From assembly GCA_018336035.1 (NCBI GenBank), contig JAGXRD010000123.1:1-64000 (forward strand): 64,000 nt of DNA. Direction: 5' to 3'. Both the position numbers and the translations under genes were made by a program. The notes beneath the pieces were generated by a model. That model made no database searches. It had not been told where the DNA came from and was given only the letters and a program-made list of their open reading frames with translations. Of this stretch, positions 8,145 through 18,185 are shown in pieces (position 1 is the first letter of the stretch; the number at the start of each line of letters is the position of its first letter). Origin of the DNA: Alphaproteobacteria bacterium (GTDB lineage: Bacteria > Pseudomonadota > Alphaproteobacteria > Ferrovibrionales > Ferrovibrionaceae).

Positions 8145-10226
8145 GTGTCGGTATCGGTATTGTCGGAGCAGGTGGACGAATCCGGGGGCGCGCGCGGCGA
8201 TCTGACCCGCCTGGCCCTGCTCGGGCCGTTCCGCATCCAGCCTGCCGGCGGTCTCGAAGTCGAGCCGCTCGGCCGCAAGGCCCAGGCCCTGCTGGCCTAT
8301 CTGGCGGCAACGCCGGGTCATCGCGCCACGCGGGAACGCCTGGCTAGCCTGCTCTGGGGTGAACGTTTCGACGAGCAGGCCCGTCAGAGCCTGCGGCAGA
8401 CCCTGATGGCGCTGCGCCGCAGCCTGGATGCGGTTGCTCCCGGCCTGCTGATGGCGGATCGCGGCGAGGTCGCGCTGGCAGCGAACCACTTTGTCACGGA
8501 TATTGCCGAATTCGAGCGGGTCGCGGCCCGGGGGCAGACCGGCGATCTTCAGGCCGCAGTCGCTTTGTGGCGCGGCGCTTTCCTTGCCGATCTCGATATT
8601 CCGTCGCCCGAGTACGAGGACTGGCTGCGCAATCTGCGCGAGGTCTGGCGTCTGCGCGTGGTGACGGTGCGCATGCAACTGGCCGAGCGGCTGCTGGCGG
8701 CCGGCGACGGAGCCGCAGCTTTGCTCGCGGCCGCCGCGCTGGTCGACCTCGACCCGCTGAACGAAGCGGCGCGGCGGGTGGAACTTGCCATCGTGGCCCG
8801 CTTCAGCGGCATGGCGGCAGCGCTGAAAAGCTACCAGCGGTTCGCCGATCTGCTGCAGGCCGAACTCGGCGTGGCGCCCGAAGCAGAGACGCGCGCCCTG
8901 ATCGCCCGGCTCGGCGGCATGCAGTCCGATGGGGCCGGCGCAATCGCGACCGTCGCGGGCGGCAATCTTCTGCCGGCCGCCGCCATCGATGTCAGGTCTG
9001 CAGCCATCGCACCGCCATGGCGCCGGCTCGCCATCGCCGCCACTGCACTGCTGGCCGTCGTGACTGGTGCGGTCGTGATCGGCTGGCGCCTGCATCAGTC
9101 CGGCGTCGAGCAGGCCGCGATTGCAAAACCGCGTATGTCGTTTCATGTCGGCAGCGCCGAGGATGGCGGGGGCAGCTTCCGCGAGGCGCTGAAGACCCGC
9201 CTGGCGCTGCTGCCGCTGGCCACCCTGACCAGCGAGCGGCCTGCGGCGGCTTTCACGGTCGAGGCCACCGTGCTGCCGGCAGGCCCCCAAGAGGGCGGCG
9301 GGCAGCAGACCGTGAGCCTGCGGCTGATCGACACAATTTCGGGGCGCGCTGTATGGGCGGACAGCCAGGCGATTGCGCCGGATGCGGTCGAGCGTGCGGC
9401 GGCCAGCAGCGCGGTACGGCTCTATGTGGCCTTGCTGGAGCAGGAGCAGCAACGGCGCGGTCCGCCATCGCCCATGACGCCGTCCCTGCAGGCAGGATGG
9501 GATGCGGTCGCGAAGGGGATCACCCGGCAGGGCGTTGCCGAGGGTCGGCGGTTCTTCCAGGCGGCAGTGACACAGGCCCCGCAGGATGTCGGCGCGCATC
9601 TAGGGCTGGCGCATTACATCTCGCTGGACCTGGTGAACCGATGGTCGCGCGAACGCGAGGCTGACATATTGCAGGCGATGGCAAGCCTCGACTATGCCCT
9701 GCAGCAGATGCCGCGCAGCACCACGGCTTATTTCACCATCGGCGTGATCCACAAGGCGCAGCGCGATTATGCCCGCGCGCTGACGGCGTTTGAAGTTCTG
9801 CTGGCGATGGAGCCGCGCGATGCGCTGGCGAATTCGCAAGTCGGTCATATCCAGCTGTTGCTGGGCAATATCGCCGAGGGCGTCGCGCGTGCCGAAATGG
9901 CGATCCAGCTGAACCCGATGTCGAGGGGCGTGGATCGCGCCTTTTTCTACGCCGGCATGGGGCATCTTCTGTCCGGCGATTATTCACGGGCCGAGCAACG
10001 CCTGGCGCGCGCCATCGAGGCCAACCCGCATCTGCCCGATTCATATATCTGGCGGGTTTCCGCACTGGCGCAGGCGGGGCGACAGGCCGAAGCAGAAGCG
10101 CTCTATGCCGAGATGATGAAGCGTTTCCCGTGGTGGAATGTCGACCATCACTATACGCAGGCCATCGACCGCAGCGTGATGGATCGTTTCGTGGCCGGCC
10201 TGTCCAAGGTGATCAAGCCGGGCTGA
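8145..10226 (+). CDS. Membrane-anchored BTAD/TPR transcriptional regulator (SARP-like)
   Basis: Protein of about 693 residues. The N-terminal part (about 23-100) is a winged-helix domain (LALLGPFRIQPAGG... LWGERFDEQARQSLRQTL), followed by a bacterial transcriptional activator domain (BTAD, about 108-250) ending in LQAELGVAPEAETRAL. A single membrane helix at about 291-313 (ATALLAVVTGAVVIGW) separates this cytoplasmic half from a periplasmic half whose last 200 residues look like TPR repeats. The layout recalls CadC-type one-component membrane regulators. Start chosen at GTG 8145: GGGAG lies 8 bases upstream and a promoter ends at 8121. It converges on a two-component system with only 14 bp between stops. 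Target genes and signal are unknown. Confidence 0.75.
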   Translation: MSVSVLSEQVDESGGARGDLTRLALLGPFRIQPAGGLEVEPLGRKAQALLAYLAATPGHRATRERLASLLWGERFDEQARQSLRQTLMALRRSLDAVAPGLLMADRGEVALAANHFVTDIAEFERVAARGQTGDLQAAVALWRGAFLADLDIPSPEYEDWLRNLREVWRLRVVTVRMQLAERLLAAGDGAAALLAAAALVDLDPLNEAARRVELAIVARFSGMAAALKSYQRFADLLQAELGVAPEAETRALIARLGGMQSDGAGAIATVAGGNLLPAAAIDVRSAAIAPPWRRLAIAATALLAVVTGAVVIGWRLHQSGVEQAAIAKPRMSFHVGSAEDGGGSFREALKTRLALLPLATLTSERPAAAFTVEATVLPAGPQEGGGQQTVSLRLIDTISGRAVWADSQAIAPDAVERAAASSAVRLYVALLEQEQQRRGPPSPMTPSLQAGWDAVAKGITRQGVAEGRRFFQAAVTQAPQDVGAHLGLAHYISLDLVNRWSREREADILQAMASLDYALQQMPRSTTAYFTIGVIHKAQRDYARALTAFEVLLAMEPRDALANSQVGHIQLLLGNIAEGVARAEMAIQLNPMSRGVDRAFFYAGMGHLLSGDYSRAEQRLARAIEANPHLPDSYIWRVSALAQAGRQAEAEALYAEMMKRFPWWNVDHHYTQAIDRSVMDRFVAGLSKVIKPG

Positions 10227-10240
10227 GTTCAGGCTGCCGA

Positions 10241-10939
10241 CTAGGCGTCCACCCTGGCCGGTGCGCTGAAGGTATAGCCGCGACCGTAGATCATCTTGAT
10301 CGGCGCTTCGATCTGCGAATAGTCCTTGATTTTGCGGCGCAGGCGATTGACCACTGCATCGAGATGACGGTTGTCCCAGCTGGTCTGCGGCCGGGCCAGC
10401 AGTTGCGCCAGTTCCTCGCGCGAACAGGGCTGGCCGGCCTTGTCGAGCAGCGCGCCGATGAAGGCATGTTCGGTGGCGGTCAGCTTGATCTCGGTGCGGT
10501 TCGGCGCGATCAGGGTCCAGGTCGAGCGGTTCAGCAGCCACTGGTCGGGCTCGCGGTTGACCGCACGGTTCTGCGGGTCCTGCAGCCGGCGCATCAGGCT
10601 CTGCACGGTCGCCTCGATCTCGCGTAAGGAGGAATGCTTCACCAGGTAGATATCGGCGCCGCTCTCAAAGCCACGGATGCGGTCGTCGGACTCGCCCAGC
10701 GCGGTCAGGATGATGATGCCGCAATCCGACTTGGCGCGAATTTCACTGGCCAGTTCAAAACCGTTGCCGTCGGGCAGGCCGATATCCAGGATCACGATGG
10801 CAGGCGGCGCGGTCTCGACGGCCGCGCGCAGTTCCCGTGCGGTGCCGACGCCATCCACCTTGAAGCCGCGCATGGCAAGATATTCGACCAGGTCGCCGCG
10901 CAGGGACGGCTCATCCTCGACCACCAGAATCCGGTTCAC
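10241..10939 (-). CDS. OmpR-family response regulator
   Basis: A 232-residue response regulator. The receiver domain (1-115) has the acidic pocket Glu8/Asp9, phospho-acceptor Asp52 in ILDIGLPDGNG, Thr79 and Lys101. The C-terminal half (about 130-228) is a winged-helix DNA-binding domain with TATEHAFIGALL and a wing ending MIYGRGYTFSAP. The start codon overlaps the kinase stop by 4 bp, so this is its cognate partner. The linker and wing differ enough from PhoB/OmpR that the regulon cannot be guessed. Confidence 0.9.
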   Translation of the reverse strand: MNRILVVEDEPSLRGDLVEYLAMRGFKVDGVGTARELRAAVETAPPAIVILDIGLPDGNGFELASEIRAKSDCGIIILTALGESDDRIRGFESGADIYLVKHSSLREIEATVQSLMRRLQDPQNRAVNREPDQWLLNRSTWTLIAPNRTEIKLTATEHAFIGALLDKAGQPCSREELAQLLARPQTSWDNRHLDAVVNRLRRKIKDYSQIEAPIKMIYGRGYTFSAPARVDA

Positions 10940-12420
10940 GCAACCTCCATGCTTATATTCGGCGCCATGCCGGGCAGCGGCAGGCGGATGGTGGCAACCG
11001 TGCCGCCGCCGCGTCCGGACCGCAGGCTGAGAATGGCATTATGATACTCCAGGAGACGGTGCGTGTTGTAGAGGCCGAGACCGGTCCCGGTCGCCGCCGT
11101 GGTATTGGAGGCGCGGAAGAAACGCCGGCCGATCTGCGCGGCTTCAGCTTCGGGGATGCCGATGCCACGATCCGTCACGGTGATGACGATGGCTTTGTCC
11201 TCGGCGCGGGCGGCAATCTCCACCGGGCTGCCGTCGGTGGTGTATTTCAGCGCATTGTCGATCAGGTTGATCAGCACGGTGCTCAGCATTTCCAGGTCGC
11301 CCCAGTAGAATGACAGGCTGGGCTGTACCGTGAAGCGCAGCCTCTGATCGAGTTCAAGCCCGGCGAAATGTTTGCGCACCCGTTCCATCAGGCTGGCGAT
11401 ATCGATCCGTTCCGGCTGCAGGAAGCTGAGGTCGCGCCGCTCGACATCGAGGAAGCGGTCGATCAGTTCCACCAGTCGGCGCACCGCGTCGCGGATGCTG
11501 TTGAGCCGGCGGCTGACCGTTTCGGGCGGTTTTTCCAGCACCACGTCGATCATTTCGGCGGCGCGGTCCACCACGGCCAGCGGTGTGCGGAATTCATGGG
11601 TCACCATGCGCAGGAACTGCTTCTGCTCCTGCCGCAGTGCCTTTTCATTTTCCAGGCTGGCCGACAGCTGATCCTGCAGATTGCGGCGCACGGCCACTTC
11701 CGACTGCAGGGCGTCGTTTTTCAGGCGCAGGTCATAGGACAGTCGCACGCCCACCATCAGCAGCAGCATGAGGAACAGGCCGGTGACGAACATGTTGAAG
11801 AAGAAGAAATACCAGGCCTGGGTCGCATCCATCGCCAGCACGGCCTGGGTATTCCAGTTGTCGATGGCAATCACGCTGCGCAGCAGCAGCGCAACCAGAT
11901 CGCTCAACAGGATGCCGACGGTACTCCAGCGCAGCAGGCGCGGCTGCGTCCGGTCGCGGAGGAGGATTGCGACGATCAGCGACAGCATGACGATGCCGAG
12001 GGCATTGCTGGCCAGAATCCGGATCGCGACATTGTGGGGATCGATGGTAAGCGCCGCCGGCCAGAATACCGCTGTGAAGGCCACGCATCCCCAGATCACC
12101 GCCGGATGGCCGCGCTGACCCAGGAAGCGCGCGATGCCATGCGTCAGCACGGCGAGGCTGATATGAACGAAATAGTTCTGGCTGATGATGAAGACGGCGT
12201 TCGGAATATCGACGATGTTCCGGATCAGATGCAGCAGAAGCCCTACCGCGAAACCGATGAAGCCAGCCGCGATCAGCCGCAGTTCGAAGAGATGACGCTG
12301 GGTGAACCAGACCAGCAGCCAGACGAAGCCCTGCAGCGTGACGGTCGCCGTCAGAATCAGCAGCGTGGTGTTGAGATGCAGCATGGCGGCGGCCATGGTA
12401 CCCGACCTGCCACCCGACAC
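10936..12420 (-). CDS. Membrane sensor histidine kinase
   Basis: A 494-residue kinase, possibly starting at Met9 or Met13. The N-terminal 225 residues form about seven membrane helices with short loops, resembling 7TM-type sensing modules rather than a periplasmic sensor domain, so the signal may be membrane-embedded. A coiled-coil (about 232-265) leads to the HisKA domain with His275 in MVTHEFRTPL and the HATPase with NLIDNALKYT, DRGIGIP and GTGLGLY. All catalytic motifs are intact. Forms an operon with the response regulator. The nearby convergent BTAD regulator may share the pathway, but that is only proximity. Confidence 0.9.
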   Translation of the reverse strand: MSGGRSGTMAAAMLHLNTTLLILTATVTLQGFVWLLVWFTQRHLFELRLIAAGFIGFAVGLLLHLIRNIVDIPNAVFIISQNYFVHISLAVLTHGIARFLGQRGHPAVIWGCVAFTAVFWPAALTIDPHNVAIRILASNALGIVMLSLIVAILLRDRTQPRLLRWSTVGILLSDLVALLLRSVIAIDNWNTQAVLAMDATQAWYFFFFNMFVTGLFLMLLLMVGVRLSYDLRLKNDALQSEVAVRRNLQDQLSASLENEKALRQEQKQFLRMVTHEFRTPLAVVDRAAEMIDVVLEKPPETVSRRLNSIRDAVRRLVELIDRFLDVERRDLSFLQPERIDIASLMERVRKHFAGLELDQRLRFTVQPSLSFYWGDLEMLSTVLINLIDNALKYTTDGSPVEIAARAEDKAIVITVTDRGIGIPEAEAAQIGRRFFRASNTTAATGTGLGLYNTHRLLEYHNAILSLRSGRGGGTVATIRLPLPGMAPNISMEVA

Positions 12421-12444
12421 CAGTGCCGGGGGTAGCCCGCGGCC

Positions 12445-12987
12445 TCAGTCCGCCAGCTGCGCCGGCACCACGAAGCTGGCCAGGAAGCCGCTTTTGGGCG
12501 CCACCTGGCCCCAGTTTTTCGCATGGAACGTCAGTTCGGCCAGGCCGCCGGTCGGGTATTTGTCGCTCAGCCGCTCCAGCGCATCGCCGGCGCTCGAACC
12601 GGTCAGGTCGGCGGCAAACTCCTCCAGGCCGGGATTGTGGCCGATCACCAGCAATTCGCGCACCGCCGCGGGTGCGGCGCGCACCAGCGCCAGCAGCGTG
12701 GCGCTTTCGGCCAGGTAGAGCCGCTTCTCGAAGCGGGCGCGCGGCTCGCCCGGTACTTTGGGCGGAGCCTCGCCGGAGAGGCGCTTTTCCAGCCGCTCCC
12801 AGGTCTGGCGGGTACGGGTGGCCGGCGAGCACAGCACCAGGTCGGGATAGATCGCCCGCTCGCCCATATGCCGGGCCAGCGCCCGGCAGGCCTTCTTGCC
12901 GCGCGCACTCAGGGGGCGGGCGAAATCGTCCAGGGCCGGGTCGTCCCAGGCGGATTTGGCGTGGCGCAAAAGCCAGAGGCGGAGCAT
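12445..12987 (-). CDS. SixA-type histidine phosphatase
   Basis: Histidine-phosphatase superfamily (phosphoglycerate-mutase fold). With the start at 12987 the protein is 180 residues and begins MLRLWLLRHAKSAW, placing the catalytic RHA motif at residues 8-10; GAGGG lies 8 bases upstream. A second conserved His is in LLVIGHNPGLEE. SixA removes phosphate from phosphohistidine on HPt or PTS proteins in E. coli, but close relatives act on other phosphates, so the substrate is open. It is transcribed towards the HK/RR pair but ends 24 bp before it begins; co-transcription is possible. Confidence 0.85.
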   Translation of the reverse strand: MLRLWLLRHAKSAWDDPALDDFARPLSARGKKACRALARHMGERAIYPDLVLCSPATRTRQTWERLEKRLSGEAPPKVPGEPRARFEKRLYLAESATLLALVRAAPAAVRELLVIGHNPGLEEFAADLTGSSAGDALERLSDKYPTGGLAELTFHAKNWGQVAPKSGFLASFVVPAQLAD

Positions 12988-13121
12988 GGGTTTATCCCTC
13001 ATTTTAGCAATCGGGCCGGGTTGTCGCCGCTTTGACATAAACGGTGGTTAGACCTATACCCGAAGGCGTCGACCGGGCCCAAGCCCGCCAAGGCGTCCGG
13101 CAACGACAGAGGCGTCAAACC

Positions 13122-15320
13122 ATGCAAAAGACTGCGGAATCTCTTCGAATCGGAGCCGACGAACCGGCCGCATCGCCGGTGGCCGCGGCGTTGCCGGGCC
13201 GTCCGCCGATCACGCTGAGCCCGCGCGAGCGGTTCATCAACCGCGAACTGTCGTGGCTGGCCTTCAATCTGCGGGTCATGGAAGAGGCCAACAACACGCG
13301 CTATCCGCTGCTGGAACGGCTGCGTTTCCTGTCGATCTCGGCCAACAACCTCGACGAATTCTTCATGGTCCGCGTGGCCGGCCTGCATGGCCAGATCCTC
13401 GCCGGTATCGAGGAGATCAGCCAGGACGGGCTGAGTCCGGCGCAGCAGCTGGCGCAGATCAACGAGGCCGCCGCCAACCTGATGGACAAGCAGCAGGTCT
13501 GCTGGCGCTCGCTGACCCGCGAGCTGGCGACGGCCGGCATCCAGGTGCTGGAGCCCGAACTGCTGAACACTGAAGACAGGCGTTGGCTGGAGGATTATTT
13601 CCTCGCCCATGTGTTTCCCGTTCTGACACCGTTGGCCATCGATCCGGCCCATCCGTTCCCGTTTATTCCGAATCTCGGTTTCGCGATGGTGATGCAAATG
13701 CGACGGATTCGTGACGGTCGCAGCCTGAATGCGCTGCTGCCGCTGCCGAGTCAGGTCGATCGCTTCGTCCGGCTGCCGGGCGAGGGTATCCGTTTCCTGT
13801 CGCTGGAAAACCTGGTCGGGCTGTTCCTCAACAAGCTGTTCCCCGGTTACGAAATCCTCGGTTCCGGCCTGTTCCGCATCACGCGCGACAGCGATATCGA
13901 AATCGAGGAAGAGGCCGAAGACCTGGTGCGCCTGTTCGAAACGGCGCTGAAGCGCCGCCGGCGCGGCAACGTGATTCGCCTCAAGATCAACGCCGACATG
14001 CCGGAAGACCTGCGCAAATTCGTCTGCGAGGAGATGGAAGTCAGCCCGCAGGCGGTCATCGTGGTCGATGGCATTCTCGGTCTGGCCGATACCAAGCGGC
14101 TGATCGTCGACGACCTGCCGGAACTGAAATTCCCGCCCTTCAGCCCGCGCTTCCCCGAGCGTATCCGCGATTACGGCGGTGACTGCTTCGCCGCCATCCG
14201 CGCCAAGGATCTGGTGGTCCATCATCCCTATGAAAGCTTCGACGTGGTGGTGCAGTTCCTGCGCCAGGCCGCGGCCGATCCCAATGTCGTGGCGATCAAG
14301 CAGACGCTGTACCGTACCTCGGACGACAGTCCGATCGTGCGCGCGCTGATCGAGGCGGCCGAGGCCGGCAAGTCGGTCACCGCCCTGGTCGAACTGAAGG
14401 CGCGCTTCGATGAAGCCGCCAATATCAAATGGGCGCGCGATCTGGAGCGCGTCGGCGTGCAGGTGGTCTACGGCTTCATCGAACTGAAGACGCATGCCAA
14501 GATTTCTCTGGTGGTGCGGCGCGAGAGCGGCCAGCTGAACACCTATGTGCATTTCGGCACCGGCAACTATCACCCGTATACGGCGCGGGTTTACACCGAC
14601 CTGAGCTTCTTCACCGACGACAACGATCTCGGCCACGACGCGACCTACCTGTTCAATTTCCTGACCGGCTATGCCGCGCCGGAAAACCTGAAGAAGGTGG
14701 CGATCTCGCCCTATACGCTGCGGCCGCGACTGCTGGAGCTGATCAACGAGGAAATCCGCCACGCCGAAGCCGGCCGTCCGGCGGCGATCTGGGCCAAGAT
14801 GAACAGCGTGGTCGATCCGGTGGTGATCGATGCGCTGTATCAGGCGAGTCAGGCCGGCGTGCAGATCGACCTGATCGTGCGCGGCATCTGCTGCCTGCGG
14901 CCGGGCGTGAAGGGCCTGAGCGAGAATATCCGTGTGCGCAGCCTGATCGGCCGCTTCCTCGAACATTCGCGCATTGTCTGTTTCGGCAACGGCCATGGCC
15001 TGCCGTCGCCCGAGGCCAAGCTGTTCATCTCCTCGGCCGACTGGATGCCGCGGAATTTCGACCGCCGCGTGGAAGTTCTGATTCCGATCGAGAACCAGAC
15101 CGTGCATGAGCAGATTCTCGACCAGATCATGGTGGCGACCCTGAAGGATCAGGCGCAGAGCTGGAATCTTGGCGCCGATGACCAGTATACCCGCGTCTCG
15201 TCCGATCCGGATGCCTTCAGCGCGCATACCTATTTCATGACCAATCCCAGCCTGTCGGGTCGCGGCAAGGCGCTCAAGAAAGCCGCGGCCGCGCCGCGGC
15301 TGCAGTGGAAAGCCGGATAG
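13122..15320 (+). CDS. ppk1: Polyphosphate kinase 1
   Basis: Reversibly polymerises the gamma-phosphate of ATP into inorganic polyphosphate. With the start at ATG 13122 (AGAGG 9 bases upstream) it has 732 residues, the normal family length, and family similarity starts at [16 protein letters not shown]. The two phospholipase-D-like C-terminal domains are complete: [14 protein letters not shown] holds the phosphorylated His, followed by [20 protein letters not shown] longer frame from 13044 exists but is not family-like. ppx begins 7 bp after the stop, giving a synthesis/degradation operon. Confidence 0.96.
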   Translation: MQKTAESLRIGADEPAASPVAAALPGRPPITLSPRERFINRELSWLAFNLRVMEEANNTRYPLLERLRFLSISANNLDEFFMVRVAGLHGQILAGIEEISQDGLSPAQQLAQINEAAANLMDKQQVCWRSLTRELATAGIQVLEPELLNTEDRRWLEDYFLAHVFPVLTPLAIDPAHPFPFIPNLGFAMVMQMRRIRDGRSLNALLPLPSQVDRFVRLPGEGIRFLSLENLVGLFLNKLFPGYEILGSGLFRITRDSDIEIEEEAEDLVRLFETALKRRRRGNVIRLKINADMPEDLRKFVCEEMEVSPQAVIVVDGILGLADTKRLIVDDLPELKFPPFSPRFPERIRDYGGDCFAAIRAKDLVVHHPYESFDVVVQFLRQAAADPNVVAIKQTLYRTSDDSPIVRALIEAAEAGKSVTALVELKARFDEAANIKWARDLERVGVQVVYGFIELKTHAKISLVVRRESGQLNTYVHFGTGNYHPYTARVYTDLSFFTDDNDLGHDATYLFNFLTGYAAPENLKKVAISPYTLRPRLLELINEEIRHAEAGRPAAIWAKMNSVVDPVVIDALYQASQAGVQIDLIVRGICCLRPGVKGLSENIRVRSLIGRFLEHSRIVCFGNGHGLPSPEAKLFISSADWMPRNFDRRVEVLIPIENQTVHEQILDQIMVATLKDQAQSWNLGADDQYTRVSSDPDAFSAHTYFMTNPSLSGRGKALKKAAAAPRLQWKAG

Positions 15321-15327
15321 GAGTCTC

Positions 15328-16842
15328 GTGGCCGTCGCGCAATCGCTTGCCAAGTCCGCCGCGCCGGCCGTCTCGCCGCTGCCGTTCGGCGTCATAGATA
15401 TCGGTTCCAATTCCGTGCGTCTGGTGGTGTTCAGCGATCCGCTGCGCATGCCTACCGCCATGTTCAATGAAAAGGTGCTGTGCGGCTTAGGCCGTGGCAT
15501 GGGCCAGACCGGCAAGCTGGACGAGGAGGGCGCGAAACAGGCGCTCACCGCGATCCGGCGCTTCGTCGCGCTGGCGCGCCGCATGAACGTACGGTCGCTG
15601 CAGATCGTGGCCACCGCCGCAGTCCGCGATGCTGCCAATGGCGCCGATTTCGTCGGCCAGATCGAACGCGATACCGGCGAGACCGTGCGCGTGCTGAGCG
15701 GCCAGGAAGAGGCGACCTATTCGGCTTATGGCGTGCTGTCGGGCATTCCCGATGCCTGCGGCGTGATGGGCGATCTGGGCGGCGGCAGTCTGGAACTGGT
15801 GGCGCTGGATGGCCACAGGCTGGGCGACAGCGTCACGCTGCCGCTCGGGCCGCTGCGCATCGCCGGCATGGATTCGTATCCGGTGGTGAAGGCCTATATC
15901 GACGAAAAGCTGGCCAGCGTGCCCTGGCTGAAAAAGTGGAAGGGCAAATCGCTCTATGCCGTCGGTGGGTCGTGGCGCGCCATTGCGCGCGTGCATATGG
16001 CGCAGATGCACAGCCCGCTGCATATCATCCACCAGTATACGCTGCAGCGTGCCGAAGCCGCCGATTTCACCCGCCTGCTGGCCAAGCAGAGCAAGGAATC
16101 GCTGACCCGCGTGGAAGGTGTGCCGCGCAAGCGCCAGGACTCCCTGCCGCTGGCCGCCCTGGTGATGCGGCGGCTGCTGAAGATGCTTGAACCCAAGGAT
16201 GTGGTGTTCTCGGCCAACGGCCTGCGCGAGGGCCTGGCCTATGCGTTGCTGGACGAGCGTCAGCGCGCCGAAGACCCGCTGCTCGCCACCTGCCGCCATA
16301 TGGCTGAGCGCGAAAACCGCTTCGGCGATCATGGCATGGAGATCGACCGCTTCATCGCGCCGCTGTTCGAGCGCGACACGCAGGAACGCCAGCGCATCCG
16401 CTTCGCCGCCGCCATCATGGCCGATACCGGCTGGCGCGTGCATCCGGACTATCGCGGCGAGCAGTCGCTCGGCACCATCCTGCATGCACCCTTCGGCGCG
16501 ATCACGCAGGCCGAGCGCGCCCTGCTGGCGCTGACCGTCTACACCCGCTACACCGGCACGGCGAGCGATCCTGTCGCGGCGCCGGCCTGGCAGCTGCTGA
16601 ATGCCGAAGAGATCGACTACGCCCAGCGCGTGGGGCAGGCGCTGCGGCTGGCGCAGACGCTGTCGGCCGGCGTGCCCGGCGTGCTGGCCGACTGCAAGCT
16701 GCGGCCGAACGGCAATAGTTTGCTTTTGGAGCTGCCGGCGCAGCATGCCGCGCTGGCCGGCGAAGCGGTCGAGCGCCGCGTCGAGGCGCTCGGCAAGGCC
16801 TTCAACCGCGCGGCTGAACTGCGCGTGCTGAAGGGGCGCTGA
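15328..16842 (+). CDS. ppx: Exopolyphosphatase / pppGpp phosphatase family
   Basis: Releases phosphate from polyphosphate chain ends; some relatives also hydrolyse pppGpp. 504 residues. The actin-like ATPase fold is visible in FGVIDIGSNSVRLVVF (about 22-37) and VMGDLGGGSLELV (about 146-158), the two phosphate-binding loops. The C-terminal half holds an HD-like helical domain (about 320-504). Start is GTG at 15328 with AGGAG upstream. Overlap with ppk1 is absent, but 7 bp spacing implies one transcript. Confidence 0.94.
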   Translation: MAVAQSLAKSAAPAVSPLPFGVIDIGSNSVRLVVFSDPLRMPTAMFNEKVLCGLGRGMGQTGKLDEEGAKQALTAIRRFVALARRMNVRSLQIVATAAVRDAANGADFVGQIERDTGETVRVLSGQEEATYSAYGVLSGIPDACGVMGDLGGGSLELVALDGHRLGDSVTLPLGPLRIAGMDSYPVVKAYIDEKLASVPWLKKWKGKSLYAVGGSWRAIARVHMAQMHSPLHIIHQYTLQRAEAADFTRLLAKQSKESLTRVEGVPRKRQDSLPLAALVMRRLLKMLEPKDVVFSANGLREGLAYALLDERQRAEDPLLATCRHMAERENRFGDHGMEIDRFIAPLFERDTQERQRIRFAAAIMADTGWRVHPDYRGEQSLGTILHAPFGAITQAERALLALTVYTRYTGTASDPVAAPAWQLLNAEEIDYAQRVGQALRLAQTLSAGVPGVLADCKLRPNGNSLLLELPAQHAALAGEAVERRVEALGKAFNRAAELRVLKGR

Positions 16843-16850
16843 CGCCCGCC

Positions 16851-18017
16851 TTACGTCTTCAGCTCGACCAGCTTGATCTTGTGGCCCTGGGCGGCCAGCG
16901 CGATTTCGCCGCGCTTGAGCCGCAGCGCATCCTCACCGAACAACTCGCGGCGCCAGCCCTGCAGGGCCGGCACATTGGCGTTGTCGTCGGCGGCGATCTT
17001 GTCGAGGTCCGAGCTATTGGCCAGCAGCTTCTGCGCCACGTCGTGGTCGTCGCATTTCAGCTTGAGCAGCACTTTCAGCAGTTCCACCAGCGGGCCGATG
17101 CCGCGCGGCAGGTCGGGCTCGCGATCCAGCACCGGCCAGGTGTCTTTCGGGCTGGCCAGTTTTGCGGTGATGGCGGCCAGCAGGCCCTGGCCCATCTTGC
17201 CCTCGGCAAAGCCCTTCGACAGGCCGCGCATGCGCTCCAGGTCGTCGGCCGATTTCGGCGGATGCGAAGCGATCTCCATCAGGGTCTCGTCGCGCACGAT
17301 GCGCTGGCGCGGGATATCGCGGTTGCGGGCTTCCACTTCGCGCCAGGCGGCGGCGGCCTGCAGCACGGCAAGGTATTCGCCCTTGGCGGTGCGCGGCTTC
17401 AGGCGGCGCCAGGCATTGTCTGGCGGTGTTTCATAGGTGGCGGGATCGGCCAGCAGGGCCATTTCCTCGTTCAGCCAGTCGGCCCGCCCGGTCTTGACCA
17501 GCTTGGCGTTGAGCTTCTCGTAGATCCTGCGCAGATGCGTCACGTCGCCCAGCGCATAGATGACCTGCTTCTGGGTCAGCGGCCGGCGGGCCCAGTCGGT
17601 GAAGCGCGAGGATTTGTCGACCTGGGCCCCGGCCAGTTTGGACACCAGCTGCTCGTAGCTGACCTGGTCGCCGAAGCCGCAAACCATGGCGGCGACCTGG
17701 CTGTCGAAGAGCGGGGCCGGGACCTCGCCCATCAGCTTGTAGAAGATTTCCAGATCCTGCCGGGCGGCATGGAAGACTTTCAGCACATTCCGGTTGCGCA
17801 AAAGCTCCAGCAACGGCTCGAGCGACAGGCCCTCGGCCAGCGGGTCGATTACCCGGGCGTCGTCCGGCCCGGCCAGCTGGATAAGGCAGACTTTCGGCCA
17901 GTAGGTGGTCTCGCGCATGAACTCGGTGTCCACGGTGACATAGTCGACCGTGGCGAGCGGGGCGCAGAAACTGGCGAGTTCTTCGGTGGTGGTGATCGGG
18001 GAGGGATTTTCACGCAT
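16851..18017 (-). CDS. rnd: Ribonuclease D
   Basis: 3'-5' exoribonuclease acting in tRNA 3' maturation. 388 residues: DEDD exonuclease domain at 1-180 (VDTEFMRE with the first Asp and Glu, FHAARQDLEIF with the next Asp, then the Exo III motif near YALGDVTHLRRIY), followed by an HRDC domain (about 210-285). The start ATG at 18017 lies in a clear intergenic gap. The stop is 8 bp from the convergent ppx stop, leaving no room for a shared terminator hairpin. Confidence 0.94.
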   Translation of the reverse strand: MRENPSPITTTEELASFCAPLATVDYVTVDTEFMRETTYWPKVCLIQLAGPDDARVIDPLAEGLSLEPLLELLRNRNVLKVFHAARQDLEIFYKLMGEVPAPLFDSQVAAMVCGFGDQVSYEQLVSKLAGAQVDKSSRFTDWARRPLTQKQVIYALGDVTHLRRIYEKLNAKLVKTGRADWLNEEMALLADPATYETPPDNAWRRLKPRTAKGEYLAVLQAAAAWREVEARNRDIPRQRIVRDETLMEIASHPPKSADDLERMRGLSKGFAEGKMGQGLLAAITAKLASPKDTWPVLDREPDLPRGIGPLVELLKVLLKLKCDDHDVAQKLLANSSDLDKIAADDNANVPALQGWRRELFGEDALRLKRGEIALAAQGHKIKLVELKT

Positions 18018-18118
18018 GGTTCCGCTTTAGCATGCCGTTTGGGCCGGCCCAACCCTGCCGGGCAGGGCGGGGCTGGATTTTGCAGCCGGAACCGGGTGAA
18101 ATTCCGGGCCCATCGGTC

Positions 18119-18147
18119 TTGACTTTCCGGCTCCGAACGGGCCTGTT
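18119..18147 (+). promoter_or_regulatory. Candidate promoter of aspS
   Basis: TTGACT at 18119-18124, 17-bp spacer, then a weak -10 (CCTGTT). Good -35, poor -10; position 39 bp above the aspS start is suitable. Confidence 0.3.
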
Positions 18148-18185
18148 CCCCCTTTGATTTCCCTACAGATTCAACGGATTTGGCG

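Noticed and set aside
12999-15638. 879-codon open frame antisense to ppk1, and similar long antisense frames at 5336-6892 and 26431-28683
   Set aside because: They mirror genuine genes with intact motifs, are Arg/His/Gln-rich with no family character, and arise from high GC codon bias.
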